DNA of 24,270 nucleotides from an uncultured Alistipes sp. (GTDB taxonomy: Bacteria > Bacteroidota > Bacteroidia > Bacteroidales > Rikenellaceae): positions 1 through 24,270 of the forward strand of contig CAMWIG010000009.1 of NCBI GenBank assembly GCA_947174295.1, written 5' to 3'. This document shows, piece by piece, positions 16,550-24,270 of this stretch. Both the position numbers and the translations under genes were made by a program. The notes beneath the pieces were generated by a model. It saw only the letters and a list, made by a program, of their open reading frames with translations. It made no database searches and was not told where the DNA came from. Numbering within the stretch: the stretch's first letter is position 1; the number at the start of each line of letters is the position of its first letter.

Positions 16550-18553
16550 ATGAAGACTAAAACCTTTTTTTCGATTGTCGCCGTTGCGGCCGCTGCGTGG
16601 TTCGTTCCGGCGAGCGCAGCCGCTCCGCGCGAATTCAACCTTTCGAGCCCCGACGGGCGTCTTGCGCTTTGCGTCACGACCGGCGAGACGACGCTCTATT
16701 CGCTCTCGGTCGACGGAGAGTGCGTTCTCGCACCTTCGCGAATCGCCATGCGTTTGGCCGACGGCCGCGTGCTGGGCGACCGCACGCGTGTGAGCAAGGC
16801 CTCGACCCGCCGCGCGGCGGAGCATATCGTGGCTCCGCTATACCGCCAGCGCGAATTCACGGCCGAATACAACGGTCTCGACCTCCGCATGTCGGGCGGC
16901 TACGGCATCGAGTTCCGCGCCTACGACGACGGAGTGGCCTACCGCTTCTACTCTTCGTCGGCCGATTCGCTCACCGTAGCCGAAGAGTGCGTGGAGTTCA
17001 ACATGGCCGGCGACTATCCTGTAATCATCCCCTATGCCGACCGCCGGCCCGACATCTACGAGAGCTCGTTCGAGAGCCAGTACACGTTCGAGCCTGCGAG
17101 CGCCGTGCGCACCCATACCGACCGCCTGGCCTTTATGCCTGCGGCGGTCGACCTCGGCAGCCGCGGGTGGCTGCTTCTGACCGAGGCGGATGTCGAGGAC
17201 TATCCGGGGCTCTTCGTCGCTGCGGGCAGCCTCCCCTATTCGCTGCGCGGCGTGCATCCTCCCGTTCCGGCCGAGACGCGCATAACTGGCAGCGGCTCGA
17301 AACGGCCGGTCGCATACGGCGACTTCATAGCACGCACCGGGGGCCGCCGCACCTTCCCGTGGCGTGTCGCGGCCTATGCTGCCGACGACAGGCAGCTGCC
17401 TGTCAACAATATGGTCTTCCAGCTCGCCGCTCCGAGCCGTATCGCCGATACCGGGTGGATTCGCGGCGGCCGTTCGACGTGGGACTGGTGGAACGGTGCG
17501 AGAGTGTTCGGTGTCGACTTCCGCGCCGGAATCAACACCCGCACCTACATGTATCACATCGACTTCGCCGCCCGCTTCGGCATCGAGTACGTACTCATCG
17601 ACGACGGCTGGTACCGCCGCGGCGAGACGACGCTCTTCGAGCCGGTGGAGGACATCGACATCGAGGCTCTGTGCCGCTACGGCGAGCAGAAGGGCGTGCG
17701 CATCATTCTCTGGGCCGTGGGAAATGCCCTGCTCTCCGAAGCCGAGAGCGTATGCGGGCGCTACGCCGCCATGGGCGTGGCCGGTTTCAAGGTCGACTTT
17801 TTCGATGCTCAGGACCAGCTTCTCGTGCGCGACATCTACGCTCTGGCCGAGGCGACGGCCCGCCACCGTCTGCTGATAGACTTCCACGGCATGTACAAAC
17901 CGACGGGGCTGAGCCGCACGTGGCCCAACGTGGTCAACTACGAGGGCGTTTTCGGTCTGGAACAGATGAAGTGGACCGACCGCGACCGCGCCGACATGCC
18001 GCTCAACGATGTGACCATCCCGTTCGTGCGCATGGCCGCCGGCCCGATGGACTACACGCAGGGAGCCATGATAAACGCCTCGAAGGCCGATTTCCGCGCT
18101 GTCGACAAGCGTCCGATGAGTCAGGGCACGCGTGCGCATCAGGTGGCCATGTACGTCGTCTACGACTCGCCGCTGGTCATGCTGTGCGACTCGCCCTCGC
18201 ACTACCTGCGCGAGCAGGAGACCACGCGTTTCATCTGCGACATTCCATCGGTCTTCGACCGCACGCAGGTGCTCGACGGCCGAGTCGGCGAGTACATCGT
18301 CACGGCGCGCGAGAGGGACGGAGCGTGGTATGTCGGCGGCATGACATCTTGGCAACCGCGCACGGTCGGCGTCGACTGCTCGTTTCTGGGCGAGGGCGAG
18401 TGGGAGGTGCGTCTGTTCCGCGACGGCGTCAACAGCGACCTCTCGGCCGAAGACTACCGCATCGAGACGCTTCGTGCCGGCTGCGGTTCGCGAATCGACG
18501 TCGGCATGGCGCCCGGCGGAGGCTTCGCGGCGATATTCACGCGTCTGCGCTGA
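16550..18553 (+). CDS. GH97 glycoside hydrolase, retaining (alpha-galactosidase-type), second copy
   Basis: A 667-residue protein from ATG 16550 (MKTKTFFSIVAV). In-frame ATGs at 16535 and 16463 are alternatives; the latter adds a leader (MHPVPLRRTQ) that is not signal-like. The signal peptide ends near ASA with no lipobox, so this copy is probably periplasmic, unlike the lipoprotein GH97 at 9506. Landmarks: LSSPDGRLALCV, FRAYDDGVAYRF, STWDWWNGARVFG, YVLIDDGWY, GVAGFKVDFFDAQDQ (Asp416), NYEGVFGLEQMKW (Glu471), MSQGTRAHQ. Asp416 and Glu471 are 55 residues apart, as in the retaining alpha-galactosidase type. The 100-base gap before it holds only a loose CCGGCG/CGCCGG dyad and a GTTCGAAC palindrome. 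It is the last gene of the enzyme block. Confidence 0.92.
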   Translation: MKTKTFFSIVAVAAAAWFVPASAAAPREFNLSSPDGRLALCVTTGETTLYSLSVDGECVLAPSRIAMRLADGRVLGDRTRVSKASTRRAAEHIVAPLYRQREFTAEYNGLDLRMSGGYGIEFRAYDDGVAYRFYSSSADSLTVAEECVEFNMAGDYPVIIPYADRRPDIYESSFESQYTFEPASAVRTHTDRLAFMPAAVDLGSRGWLLLTEADVEDYPGLFVAAGSLPYSLRGVHPPVPAETRITGSGSKRPVAYGDFIARTGGRRTFPWRVAAYAADDRQLPVNNMVFQLAAPSRIADTGWIRGGRSTWDWWNGARVFGVDFRAGINTRTYMYHIDFAARFGIEYVLIDDGWYRRGETTLFEPVEDIDIEALCRYGEQKGVRIILWAVGNALLSEAESVCGRYAAMGVAGFKVDFFDAQDQLLVRDIYALAEATARHRLLIDFHGMYKPTGLSRTWPNVVNYEGVFGLEQMKWTDRDRADMPLNDVTIPFVRMAAGPMDYTQGAMINASKADFRAVDKRPMSQGTRAHQVAMYVVYDSPLVMLCDSPSHYLREQETTRFICDIPSVFDRTQVLDGRVGEYIVTARERDGAWYVGGMTSWQPRTVGVDCSFLGEGEWEVRLFRDGVNSDLSAEDYRIETLRAGCGSRIDVGMAPGGGFAAIFTRLR

Positions 18554-18563
18554 TTTGCAGACG

Positions 18564-18587
18564 GCGGCGGCCCGAGACGGCCGCCGC
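18564..18587 (+). terminator. Hairpin terminator at the end of the enzyme operon
   Basis: A perfect 9-bp GC stem (18564-18572 with 18579-18587) around a CGAGAC loop begins 10 bases after the GH97 stop. The following bases (TCCTGCATATTTC) contain only a weak T-rich tail, so it is a good hairpin but an imperfect intrinsic terminator. Its position just before a promoter-like site supports a transcription boundary. Confidence 0.65.
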
Positions 18588-18622
18588 TCCTGCATATTTC
18601 GATGCCTCGTTCGGTCGCAGGT

Positions 18623-18654
18623 ATTGTTTTTTTCGATGCCGTTTCGTATCTTTG
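18623..18654 (+). promoter_or_regulatory. Bacteroidota-type promoter for the regulator gene
   Basis: TATCTTTG at 18647-18654 is an exact match to the -7 consensus TAnnTTTG. ATTG at 18623-18626, one base off the -33 TTTG element, lies 20 bases upstream, within the normal spacing. Transcription would start near 18661, giving a leader of about 120-135 bases before the regulator gene. In that leader I see no recognisable riboswitch. The site would let the regulator be made independently of the PUL operon. Confidence 0.7.
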
Positions 18655-18778
18655 ACTTCGTCTTAGATGCTCGCGCCCGGCCGCGAGGCCCGATATCGGA
18701 ATATCGGCTCCGCCCGGCGAACCCGCAGACGGATTTAACGTTGGCGACCGGCCCGACGGTATCTGCGACAATCTAACC

Positions 18779-21700
18779 ATGGAGGGAATTGCGAGGATGA
18801 AATATCTGCTGAGCCTTACGGCTGTTGTCTTGTCTCTGGCCGCGGCGGCGGCCACCGAGTGCCGCTTTCGTCACTATACCGACGCCAACGGATTGTCGTC
18901 CAATACCATACAGAGTATCTGGCAGGACGGCAAAGGCTATGTGTGGATAGGTACGGCCAACGGGTTGGACCGCTTCAACTCGAACGACTTCGTCAATTTC
19001 CGCGCTCGCTGCGACTGCGGCCGGCAGTTGGAGAACGACTGCATCTACGCCATCTGCGGCGAGAATTCGACGGGCCGCGAACGCATATGGGCCGGCACCA
19101 ACGACGGCATATTCATATTCGATACCTTCGAGAACGGCTTCGAGCGTTTCCCGCTCGCAAGCTCCGACGGCGAGCTGCGCAATATTGCGGTATATGCTCT
19201 TCTGGCCGACGCTTCGGACTGCATGTGGATTGCCACGCTCGGCGCCGGCGTGTTCCGCTACGACACGCGGAGCGGCCGCACCGAACACTTCGATTCGCGG
19301 TCGCATCCCGAAGCCTTCCCGTCGGATGTCGTCCCGTCGCTGCTGCTCGACAACGGCAACCACGTGTGGCTCGCCTGCGAGCAAACCGTCTCGCGATACA
19401 ATCCCGAGAGCGGCACCTTCTCGACATTCCGTGTCGAGGATACGCGGCAGCGGCTCGCCATTTCGCGCGTGAGCCGACTGTGCCTCGATTCGTTCGGCAA
19501 CATCTGGATCGGCGGCTACGACTCGGAGATGTTCAAGTTCGAGGTTCAGCAGCTCGCCTTCACGGCCAACCGTCCGGCCAAGAGCTTCGGCCGCGTGCGC
19601 TCTCTGATAGAGCATCTTCCGGGAGTCATGCTGCTCGGTACCGACTCGGGGCTGGTCGATTTTTATGTCGAAAACCGCGAGTACCGCCACCTGGACGACG
19701 GAACGTCGGGCCGCAACGGCCGTCTGACCGACAAATTCGTGCACTCGATACTCAAAGACCGCGACGGCGGCATATGGATAGGCACCTACTTCGGCGGAGT
19801 GAACTACCTCTCCCCGTGCGGCATGCTCTTCTCGTCGCTCGAAGGCGGCGAGGGGTGCGGACATGTCATAAGCAAGTTCTGCGAGGATGCCGACGGAAAC
19901 ATCTGGATAGGCAGCGACGACTGCGGACTGAGTCTCTACGATCCGCGCTCGGGCAGCTACGAGAAGGTGGAGATAGACTCCGCAGCCACGGAGCTCAACA
20001 TCCACGCCCTGACTGTCGACGAGGGATGCCTGTGGGTCGGAACCTACGGCAGCGGACTCTACCGCATGAATCTCCGCACCTGTCGCGTGCGTCATTTCAC
20101 GGCGCAGGAGCAGGGGCTGGACAATCTCGACGTCTATGCGCTCCACCGCGACGCGTCGCACCGGCTGTGGATAGGCACGAAAGCCGGAATATGCGTCTAC
20201 GACGACGAGTCGGACTCGATTTCGTGCGCATGCCCCTTGGAGTACAACGGCGATGTCGTCGACATATGCGAGGATCTCGAAGGGTGCGTGTGGTTCGCCA
20301 CCATGGGCAACGGCCTGATACGCTACTCGTATCGCAGCGACGAGTTCGACCGCTTTCCGATAGGCGGCGAGCGCCGTTGCGACTACGTGAGCTCTCTGGC
20401 CATGGGGGCTACCAAGCTGTGGATAGGCACGCAGGGCAGCGGGCTCTACCGTTACGACATCTCCTCGGGTGCGGTCGAGCGCGAGTTCGCCGATACGGGC
20501 TATGCCGACTGCTCGGTGTTTCAAATCGTACAGAACGGCGAGGAGCTGTGGCTGACCACCAATCACGGTCTGTTGCAATACAACTACGGCCGTCGTCAGC
20601 TGCCGGTGGCCTACACGTCGGATGACGGACTGCTGGCCAACATCTTCAATTTCAATTCGGGTTTCAAGTCGCTGTCGGGCCACATCTACATCGGCAGCAA
20701 CAACGGCGTGAATAGGTTCTACCCCTACGATTTCGTCGATTTGAACCGCACGGCCGAACCCGACGTGGTGTTCGGCGACATCAAGTTTTTCGGCCGCAGC
20801 ACTCTCTCCGACGATGTCGCGCCGCCGGTCGACTGCCTCCGCCGTGTCGAAATACGCGGCAGCCGGGTGTCGTTCAGTCTCGATTTCATAGCTCTCAACT
20901 ACTCGTCGCCGCTCAGAACCGTCTATCGCTACCGTCTGAACAACATCGACAAGGAGTGGATTACGGCCGGCGTCAACCACCGCTCCGGGCAGCAGCGCGT
21001 CTCGTACTCCAACCTCTCGCCCGGCAGGTACCGCTTCACGGTCAGCGCCTCGGACGACGGCGAGCATTTCGGCCGCGAGTCGTCGGTCGACATCGTCGTG
21101 ACAGCTCCGTGGTGGATGTCGAATCTCATGCGCGTTATCTATGCGGCGCTCTTTCTGTTCGGCGCGGTTGCGGCGGTAGTCCGCTGGCGGCGGCGCGTGG
21201 CCATCGAGCACAGCAAGGAGCTGGCGGCCGTTGCGAGCAAGAACGACTGCGATGTCATGCGGGCTAAAATCAACTTCGTCGTCGATGCCGAGGAGGAGGT
21301 CTGCGAACCGCTGTCGCTCATTTCGGCTATGGCTTCCGAGCTGTCGGAGCGCGGAGGCCTGCCCGTGTCGCTGTCGGAGGAGGTCGAGCGCATACGTCGC
21401 AATTGCGAAGTGCTGGCCTCGCGCGTAGGCCGGATATTCGACGTCCTCGCGTCCGATACCGCCGTGCTTGCGCAGCTGCAAAATGACGTACAAAGCCCCG
21501 TGCAGTCGAAAATTCCCCCCCCCTCGATCCGGGAGTCCGGGCCGTGGCAGGATGCCGATAATGCGGCTGCCGGCCGTGTGAACGTGCTGTTCGTCGACAG
21601 CAACGAGGAGTATCTGCATTTCTGGGTGCGCAATCTCTCGCGATCGTTCGCCGTGCAGGGTGCCGGCGGCGGCGTGCAGGCTCTGCAATTATTGCATTCG

Positions 21701-22342
21701 AACCGTTTCTCGGCCGTCGTCTGCGGCATGATGTCCAAGAGCGACATGGACGGCATAGCGTTGAGCAAGGCGATAAAGACCGACGAGTCGTATGAGGACA
21801 TTCCGGTGATTCTGCTCTCGTCCGACGTCTCGAAACAGCTCAGAATGCGGGCTCTGCACGCCGGAATCGACGCCTGCCTGCCGAAGGATGTGACGATGGA
21901 CTATCTGTCGTTGCAGATACGCACCCTGATAGAGGGCCAGAACCGATTGCGGTTCAAATATTCGCGCAATCCCTACCGGCGTTCGGGCGCCGACGACGAC
22001 ACGCTGCGCGCCAACGACTTCATGGAGCGGCTCAACCGCTACGTAGGCGACAACCTGTCCGATACCGACATGACCGTCGACGACATCGCCGCCGCGCTGC
22101 GCGTGAGCCGCACGCAGCTCTTCCAGCGCATTCGCGAGATAGCCGGCACCACGCCCAACGAGCTGGTGCGCTCCATACGACTGAAACGCGCCGCCGAGCT
22201 GATGGCCGACAGCAGCGATCTGCGCGTGTCGGAGATAAGCTATATGGTCGGTTTCGCGTCGGTCTCCTACTTCGCCAAGTGCTTCCGCCAGCGATTCGGC
22301 GAGCTGCCGAATCAGTACATGGAGCGTTGCCGCCGTTCATAG
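18779..22342 (+). CDS. HTCS-like PUL regulator without kinase: propeller sensor, degenerate DHp, pseudo-receiver, AraC HTH
   Basis: A 1187-residue protein; ATG 18797 (MKYLLSL), 10 bases after a GGAGGG, may be the true start. After a signal peptide come 14 propeller blades (recurring WIGT-type motifs from VWIGTANGLDRF to IYIGSNNGVNRF), enough for two seven-bladed domains. A Y_Y_Y domain (YRYRLNNIDKEWI, LSPGRYRFTV) and one membrane helix (about 784-803) follow. The DHp segment aligns with HTCS kinases, but where they have SHEFRTPL this has EEEVCEPL, so Glu839 replaces the phosphorylated His. No HATPase_c domain exists between about 900 and 933. The receiver (VLFVDSNEE, 936-944) has VVCGMMSK (980-987) in place of the SDVMMP strand, so the acceptor Asp is missing; Lys in CLPKD remains. 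The C-terminal AraC HTH (about 1081-1187) looks intact. Probably a one-component transmembrane activator of the PUL. The reading frame is open throughout. Confidence 0.9.
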   Translation: MEGIARMKYLLSLTAVVLSLAAAAATECRFRHYTDANGLSSNTIQSIWQDGKGYVWIGTANGLDRFNSNDFVNFRARCDCGRQLENDCIYAICGENSTGRERIWAGTNDGIFIFDTFENGFERFPLASSDGELRNIAVYALLADASDCMWIATLGAGVFRYDTRSGRTEHFDSRSHPEAFPSDVVPSLLLDNGNHVWLACEQTVSRYNPESGTFSTFRVEDTRQRLAISRVSRLCLDSFGNIWIGGYDSEMFKFEVQQLAFTANRPAKSFGRVRSLIEHLPGVMLLGTDSGLVDFYVENREYRHLDDGTSGRNGRLTDKFVHSILKDRDGGIWIGTYFGGVNYLSPCGMLFSSLEGGEGCGHVISKFCEDADGNIWIGSDDCGLSLYDPRSGSYEKVEIDSAATELNIHALTVDEGCLWVGTYGSGLYRMNLRTCRVRHFTAQEQGLDNLDVYALHRDASHRLWIGTKAGICVYDDESDSISCACPLEYNGDVVDICEDLEGCVWFATMGNGLIRYSYRSDEFDRFPIGGERRCDYVSSLAMGATKLWIGTQGSGLYRYDISSGAVEREFADTGYADCSVFQIVQNGEELWLTTNHGLLQYNYGRRQLPVAYTSDDGLLANIFNFNSGFKSLSGHIYIGSNNGVNRFYPYDFVDLNRTAEPDVVFGDIKFFGRSTLSDDVAPPVDCLRRVEIRGSRVSFSLDFIALNYSSPLRTVYRYRLNNIDKEWITAGVNHRSGQQRVSYSNLSPGRYRFTVSASDDGEHFGRESSVDIVVTAPWWMSNLMRVIYAALFLFGAVAAVVRWRRRVAIEHSKELAAVASKNDCDVMRAKINFVVDAEEEVCEPLSLISAMASELSERGGLPVSLSEEVERIRRNCEVLASRVGRIFDVLASDTAVLAQLQNDVQSPVQSKIPPPSIRESGPWQDADNAAAGRVNVLFVDSNEEYLHFWVRNLSRSFAVQGAGGGVQALQLLHSNRFSAVVCGMMSKSDMDGIALSKAIKTDESYEDIPVILLSSDVSKQLRMRALHAGIDACLPKDVTMDYLSLQIRTLIEGQNRLRFKYSRNPYRRSGADDDTLRANDFMERLNRYVGDNLSDTDMTVDDIAAALRVSRTQLFQRIREIAGTTPNELVRSIRLKRAAELMADSSDLRVSEISYMVGFASVSYFAKCFRQRFGELPNQYMERCRRS
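21515..21523 (+). repeat. C9 homopolymer tract inside the regulator linker
   Basis: Nine consecutive C residues encode Pro913-915 in the linker between the degenerate DHp and the pseudo-receiver. Adding one C brings TAA at 21559-21561 into frame; losing one brings TGA at 21579-21581 into frame. Either change separates the sensor from the DNA-binding domain. Tracts of this length are prone to slipped-strand changes in other bacteria; switching here is inferred. Confidence 0.8.
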
Positions 22343-22345
22343 CGA

Positions 22346-22366
22346 AGGCTCCCTGCCGGGGAGCCT
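22346..22366. terminator. Hairpin after the regulator gene
   Basis: A perfect 8-bp stem (22346-22353 with 22359-22366) with a 5-base loop starts 4 bases after the regulator stop. No T-run follows on either strand, so terminator function is plausible from position between convergent genes but not certain. Confidence 0.5.
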
Positions 22367-22372
22367 CCGTCG

Positions 22373-22400
22373 TTATGCCGCGCCTGAACCGCGGCCATAA
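22373..22400. terminator. Second intergenic hairpin between convergent genes
   Basis: Bases 22373-22382 pair with 22390-22400 with one bulged C (22395) and a 7-base loop. On the + strand a T5 run follows only at 22413-22417. It lies 50 bases past the stop of the minus-strand receptor and may serve that gene, the regulator, or both. Confidence 0.4.
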
Positions 22401-22449
22401 CCTGATGCGTACTTTTTATGTGAGAGGAGTCGATGGTTTCCGTAGCAAA

Positions 22450-24270
22450 TCAGTTGCCGCCCTGTCCGCCCTTGCCCGAGGACATCACGTCGTCGTTCGA
22501 GATGGAGCGCTCGGTGCTCTTGACCTGGATGTTCTGCTTGCCGAAGCGCCAGCCGAGCGAGAAGCCGAACTGACGGTTGCGGCTGCGGTTGCGGTTCCAG
22601 CTTATGTATGTCGGAGTCGAGGATGTCGACGTGTAGTCGATGTACTTGTTGAAGGGGTTGTAGGCCGAGAGCGTTATTTCGAGCTTCTTCTTGAAGAGGC
22701 TCTGCTTGACGCTCAGATAGTAGTAGTAATATCCGTCGCTCGACGACATGAGCTGCGCGTATCCCGACGAGTAGCCTTCGCCCACGGAGAGCCGCGCCTC
22801 CTTCCACAGTGCGAAGTCGGCGTTGAAGTTCTGGGAGAAGGAGTATTTCGAGTTGTCGATGCCCTGCGAGGCGAGCGAATATTTGTCGTACACGCCGCGG
22901 AGCGACATCGAGATGTTGACCTTCTCGTTGGGGCGGTACGATACCGAGCCGTTGAGGGCTGCGCCGCGCTGGCGCACGTCGTTGCTGTACGTGGTGTTGG
23001 CCACGCCCGCGGCGTCGACGAACGAGTAGCGCGTCACGTAGTTGTTCGAGAAGCTGCCGGTCATCTCCCACGAGGTGCTCCACTTGTTGGAGTAGTAGCC
23101 GTATTTGAGCGAGAAACGGTTGAACGTCGCGGCTTTGAGGTTGGGATTTCCGTAGGATATGTTCATCGGGTCGCTCTCGTCGCGGTAGGGCGACATCATG
23201 CCTATCCACGGGCGTTGCAGACGCTGCGTATAGGTCAGCGAGAGCGTATGCCCCTCCTTGGGCTTGTAGGTGAAGCTGGCGTAGGGTATGAAGTTGAACA
23301 TCGTGTTGTGTATGCCGTAACGCCCCTCCTCCGACGAGTCGACCTCGGCGTCGTTCCACATCTGTTCCAGACGGCCGCCGGCGCGCACCGAGACCTTGTC
23401 GTGCGTGTAGGTGTAGCCGGCGTAGATGCCCAGAATGTTCTGGTCGTAGCGCATGTCGGTGCGCGTGGCTGCGTCGGCGATGATGTTGCCCTCGTCGTCG
23501 TGCGGGGCGTAGTTGCCGTAGGTGTTCGTGCGGCGGAATATGTACTTCGTGCCGGCCTCGACGGAGTGGTGCTCGTCGATGGGATTCACGTAGTCGATTT
23601 GCAGGGTGTTGTCGGTGCTTCGGTCGTCGTCGTTCGACCGCGACGAGTAGAGCGACTGCGGGATTCGCCCCGATACGGGGGTGATTGCCGACCACGAGGG
23701 GGCGTCGTCCTTGTCCATGTTCACTTCGTCCGAGACGGTCAGCAGGTGACCTTCGCGGCCGAACGTGTGCTCGTAGTTGAGGCCTATGCTGCCGCCCGTG
23801 TAGTCGTAGTGCGAGCGTGCGGCGTTCGTGTATTCGTAGACGCTGCCGCCGGCCTTGTCGTCCATGCGCTCGGTCAGCCGCTGGTCGTTGTGGTTCTCGC
23901 CCCACCAGAACGCACCTTCGAGCGTCAGCAGGTTGAGCGTGTCGGGCTGGTAGCTCGCGCTGAGCGACCCTCCGGCGTGGCGGCCGTCGAAGGCGTACTC
24001 GCCCGCGGCGCGGCGGCGGTAGAACTCGTCGGAGGTGAGGTTCACGCGCTCCGACCGATAGCCGGCTCCCTTGCCGAAGGGCGATTCGTAGCAGCTGAAA
24101 TATCCGTTCACCTGTGCTGCGAACTTGCCTTGCTGCATGGCTGCCGTGGCATTGGCGAACTCGCCGATGTGGGCGTCGAAGCGCATTCCGAAGTTCACGC
24201 TGCCGTTGTAGCCGTTCATGTCGTTCTTCTTGTCGGTGATGATGTTGATGATGCCGCTCGCGCCGTCGGC
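22450..24270 (-). CDS. TonB-dependent receptor / outer-membrane beta-barrel family protein (5' truncated by window)
   Basis: The minus strand is open from the window edge to a TGA at 22450-22452, giving 606 residues; the Met at 24219 is internal because the frame continues upstream with ADGASGIINIITDKKND, the end of a TonB plug domain. Downstream are many alternating beta-strands with aromatic residues, such as AGTKYIFRRTNTYG, HTLSLTYTQRLQRPWIGMMSPY, NRFSLKYGYYSN and FSLGWRFGKQN, and a Gly-rich tail (SSGKGGQGGN). This fits the Bacteroidota outer-membrane beta-barrel family (PF14905-like), not a SusC. About 200 N-terminal residues (signal, N-terminal domain, most of the plug) are missing. It would transport an unknown ligand across the outer membrane using TonB. 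It is convergent to the regulator and probably outside the PUL. Confidence 0.88.
   Translation of the reverse strand, partial: ADGASGIINIITDKKNDMNGYNGSVNFGMRFDAHIGEFANATAAMQQGKFAAQVNGYFSCYESPFGKGAGYRSERVNLTSDEFYRRRAAGEYAFDGRHAGGSLSASYQPDTLNLLTLEGAFWWGENHNDQRLTERMDDKAGGSVYEYTNAARSHYDYTGGSIGLNYEHTFGREGHLLTVSDEVNMDKDDAPSWSAITPVSGRIPQSLYSSRSNDDDRSTDNTLQIDYVNPIDEHHSVEAGTKYIFRRTNTYGNYAPHDDEGNIIADAATRTDMRYDQNILGIYAGYTYTHDKVSVRAGGRLEQMWNDAEVDSSEEGRYGIHNTMFNFIPYASFTYKPKEGHTLSLTYTQRLQRPWIGMMSPYRDESDPMNISYGNPNLKAATFNRFSLKYGYYSNKWSTSWEMTGSFSNNYVTRYSFVDAAGVANTTYSNDVRQRGAALNGSVSYRPNEKVNISMSLRGVYDKYSLASQGIDNSKYSFSQNFNADFALWKEARLSVGEGYSSGYAQLMSSSDGYYYYYLSVKQSLFKKKLEITLSAYNPFNKYIDYTSTSSTPTYISWNRNRSRNRQFGFSLGWRFGKQNIQVKSTERSISNDDVMSSGKGGQGGN

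Noticed and set aside
21286..21580. Missing kinase domain as a simple frameshift pseudogene
   Set aside because: The frame is continuous through DHp, linker, receiver and HTH; no hidden HATPase-like segment appears in other frames in this short interval, so the domain is absent rather than frameshifted.
18773..21688. A 971-codon minus-strand open frame opposite the regulator
   Set aside because: Shadow of the regulator's codon bias; the translation is low in recognisable structure and has no signal or domain.
24219..24219. Met at 24219 as start of the minus-strand receptor
   Set aside because: The frame continues to the window edge with a plug-domain motif (SGIINIIT), so this Met is internal and the gene is truncated by the window.

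Overview
The window reads as a gut-type Bacteroidota chromosome, with a GC-rich member such as Alistipes the best guess. The reasons are a SusC/SusD pair, Bacteroidota-style surface lipoproteins, a two-propeller regulator of the HTCS type, a TAnnTTTG promoter and strongly GC-ending codons. The genus is an inference from composition and gene content.

Positions 1-18553 are most of one polysaccharide utilization locus (PUL) on the + strand. It begins with the last codons of a SusC receptor (1-30), then a SusD-like glycan-binding lipoprotein and a SusE-position lipoprotein with three DUF1735-like repeats. After a strong intergenic hairpin come two paralogous CBM plus M60-like zinc metalloproteases, a metzincin-type protease and an unassigned six-hairpin glycosidase. 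The locus then runs GH97, GH110, sialate O-acetylesterase, GH110, GH97. Gaps are short or overlapping, except for the hairpin gap (72 bp) and about 100 bp before the last GH97. The GH110 acid triad and the GH97 Asp/Glu pair are in place, so the carbohydrate theme is alpha-galactose removal, with esterase and glycopeptidase-like activities that suit O-glycosylated host glycoproteins such as mucin. That target is inferred.

Positions 18554-22342 hold a hairpin terminator, a Bacteroidota promoter and a regulator built like a hybrid two-component system: 14 propeller blades, Y_Y_Y, one membrane helix, DHp, receiver, AraC HTH. It has no HATPase domain, has Glu in place of the phosphorylatable His, and has no Asp at the receiver phosphorylation site. 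Its linker is encoded across a run of nine C residues, where a one-base slip in either direction would cut off the DNA-binding part. This is the most unusual element in the window: an apparently phosphorelay-free, possibly phase-variable PUL regulator.

Positions 22343-24270 contain two hairpins and the 3' part of a convergent minus-strand TonB-dependent outer-membrane beta-barrel protein, which runs off the end of the window and is probably not part of the PUL. I see no tRNA, rRNA, CRISPR array, insertion sequence or attachment site.
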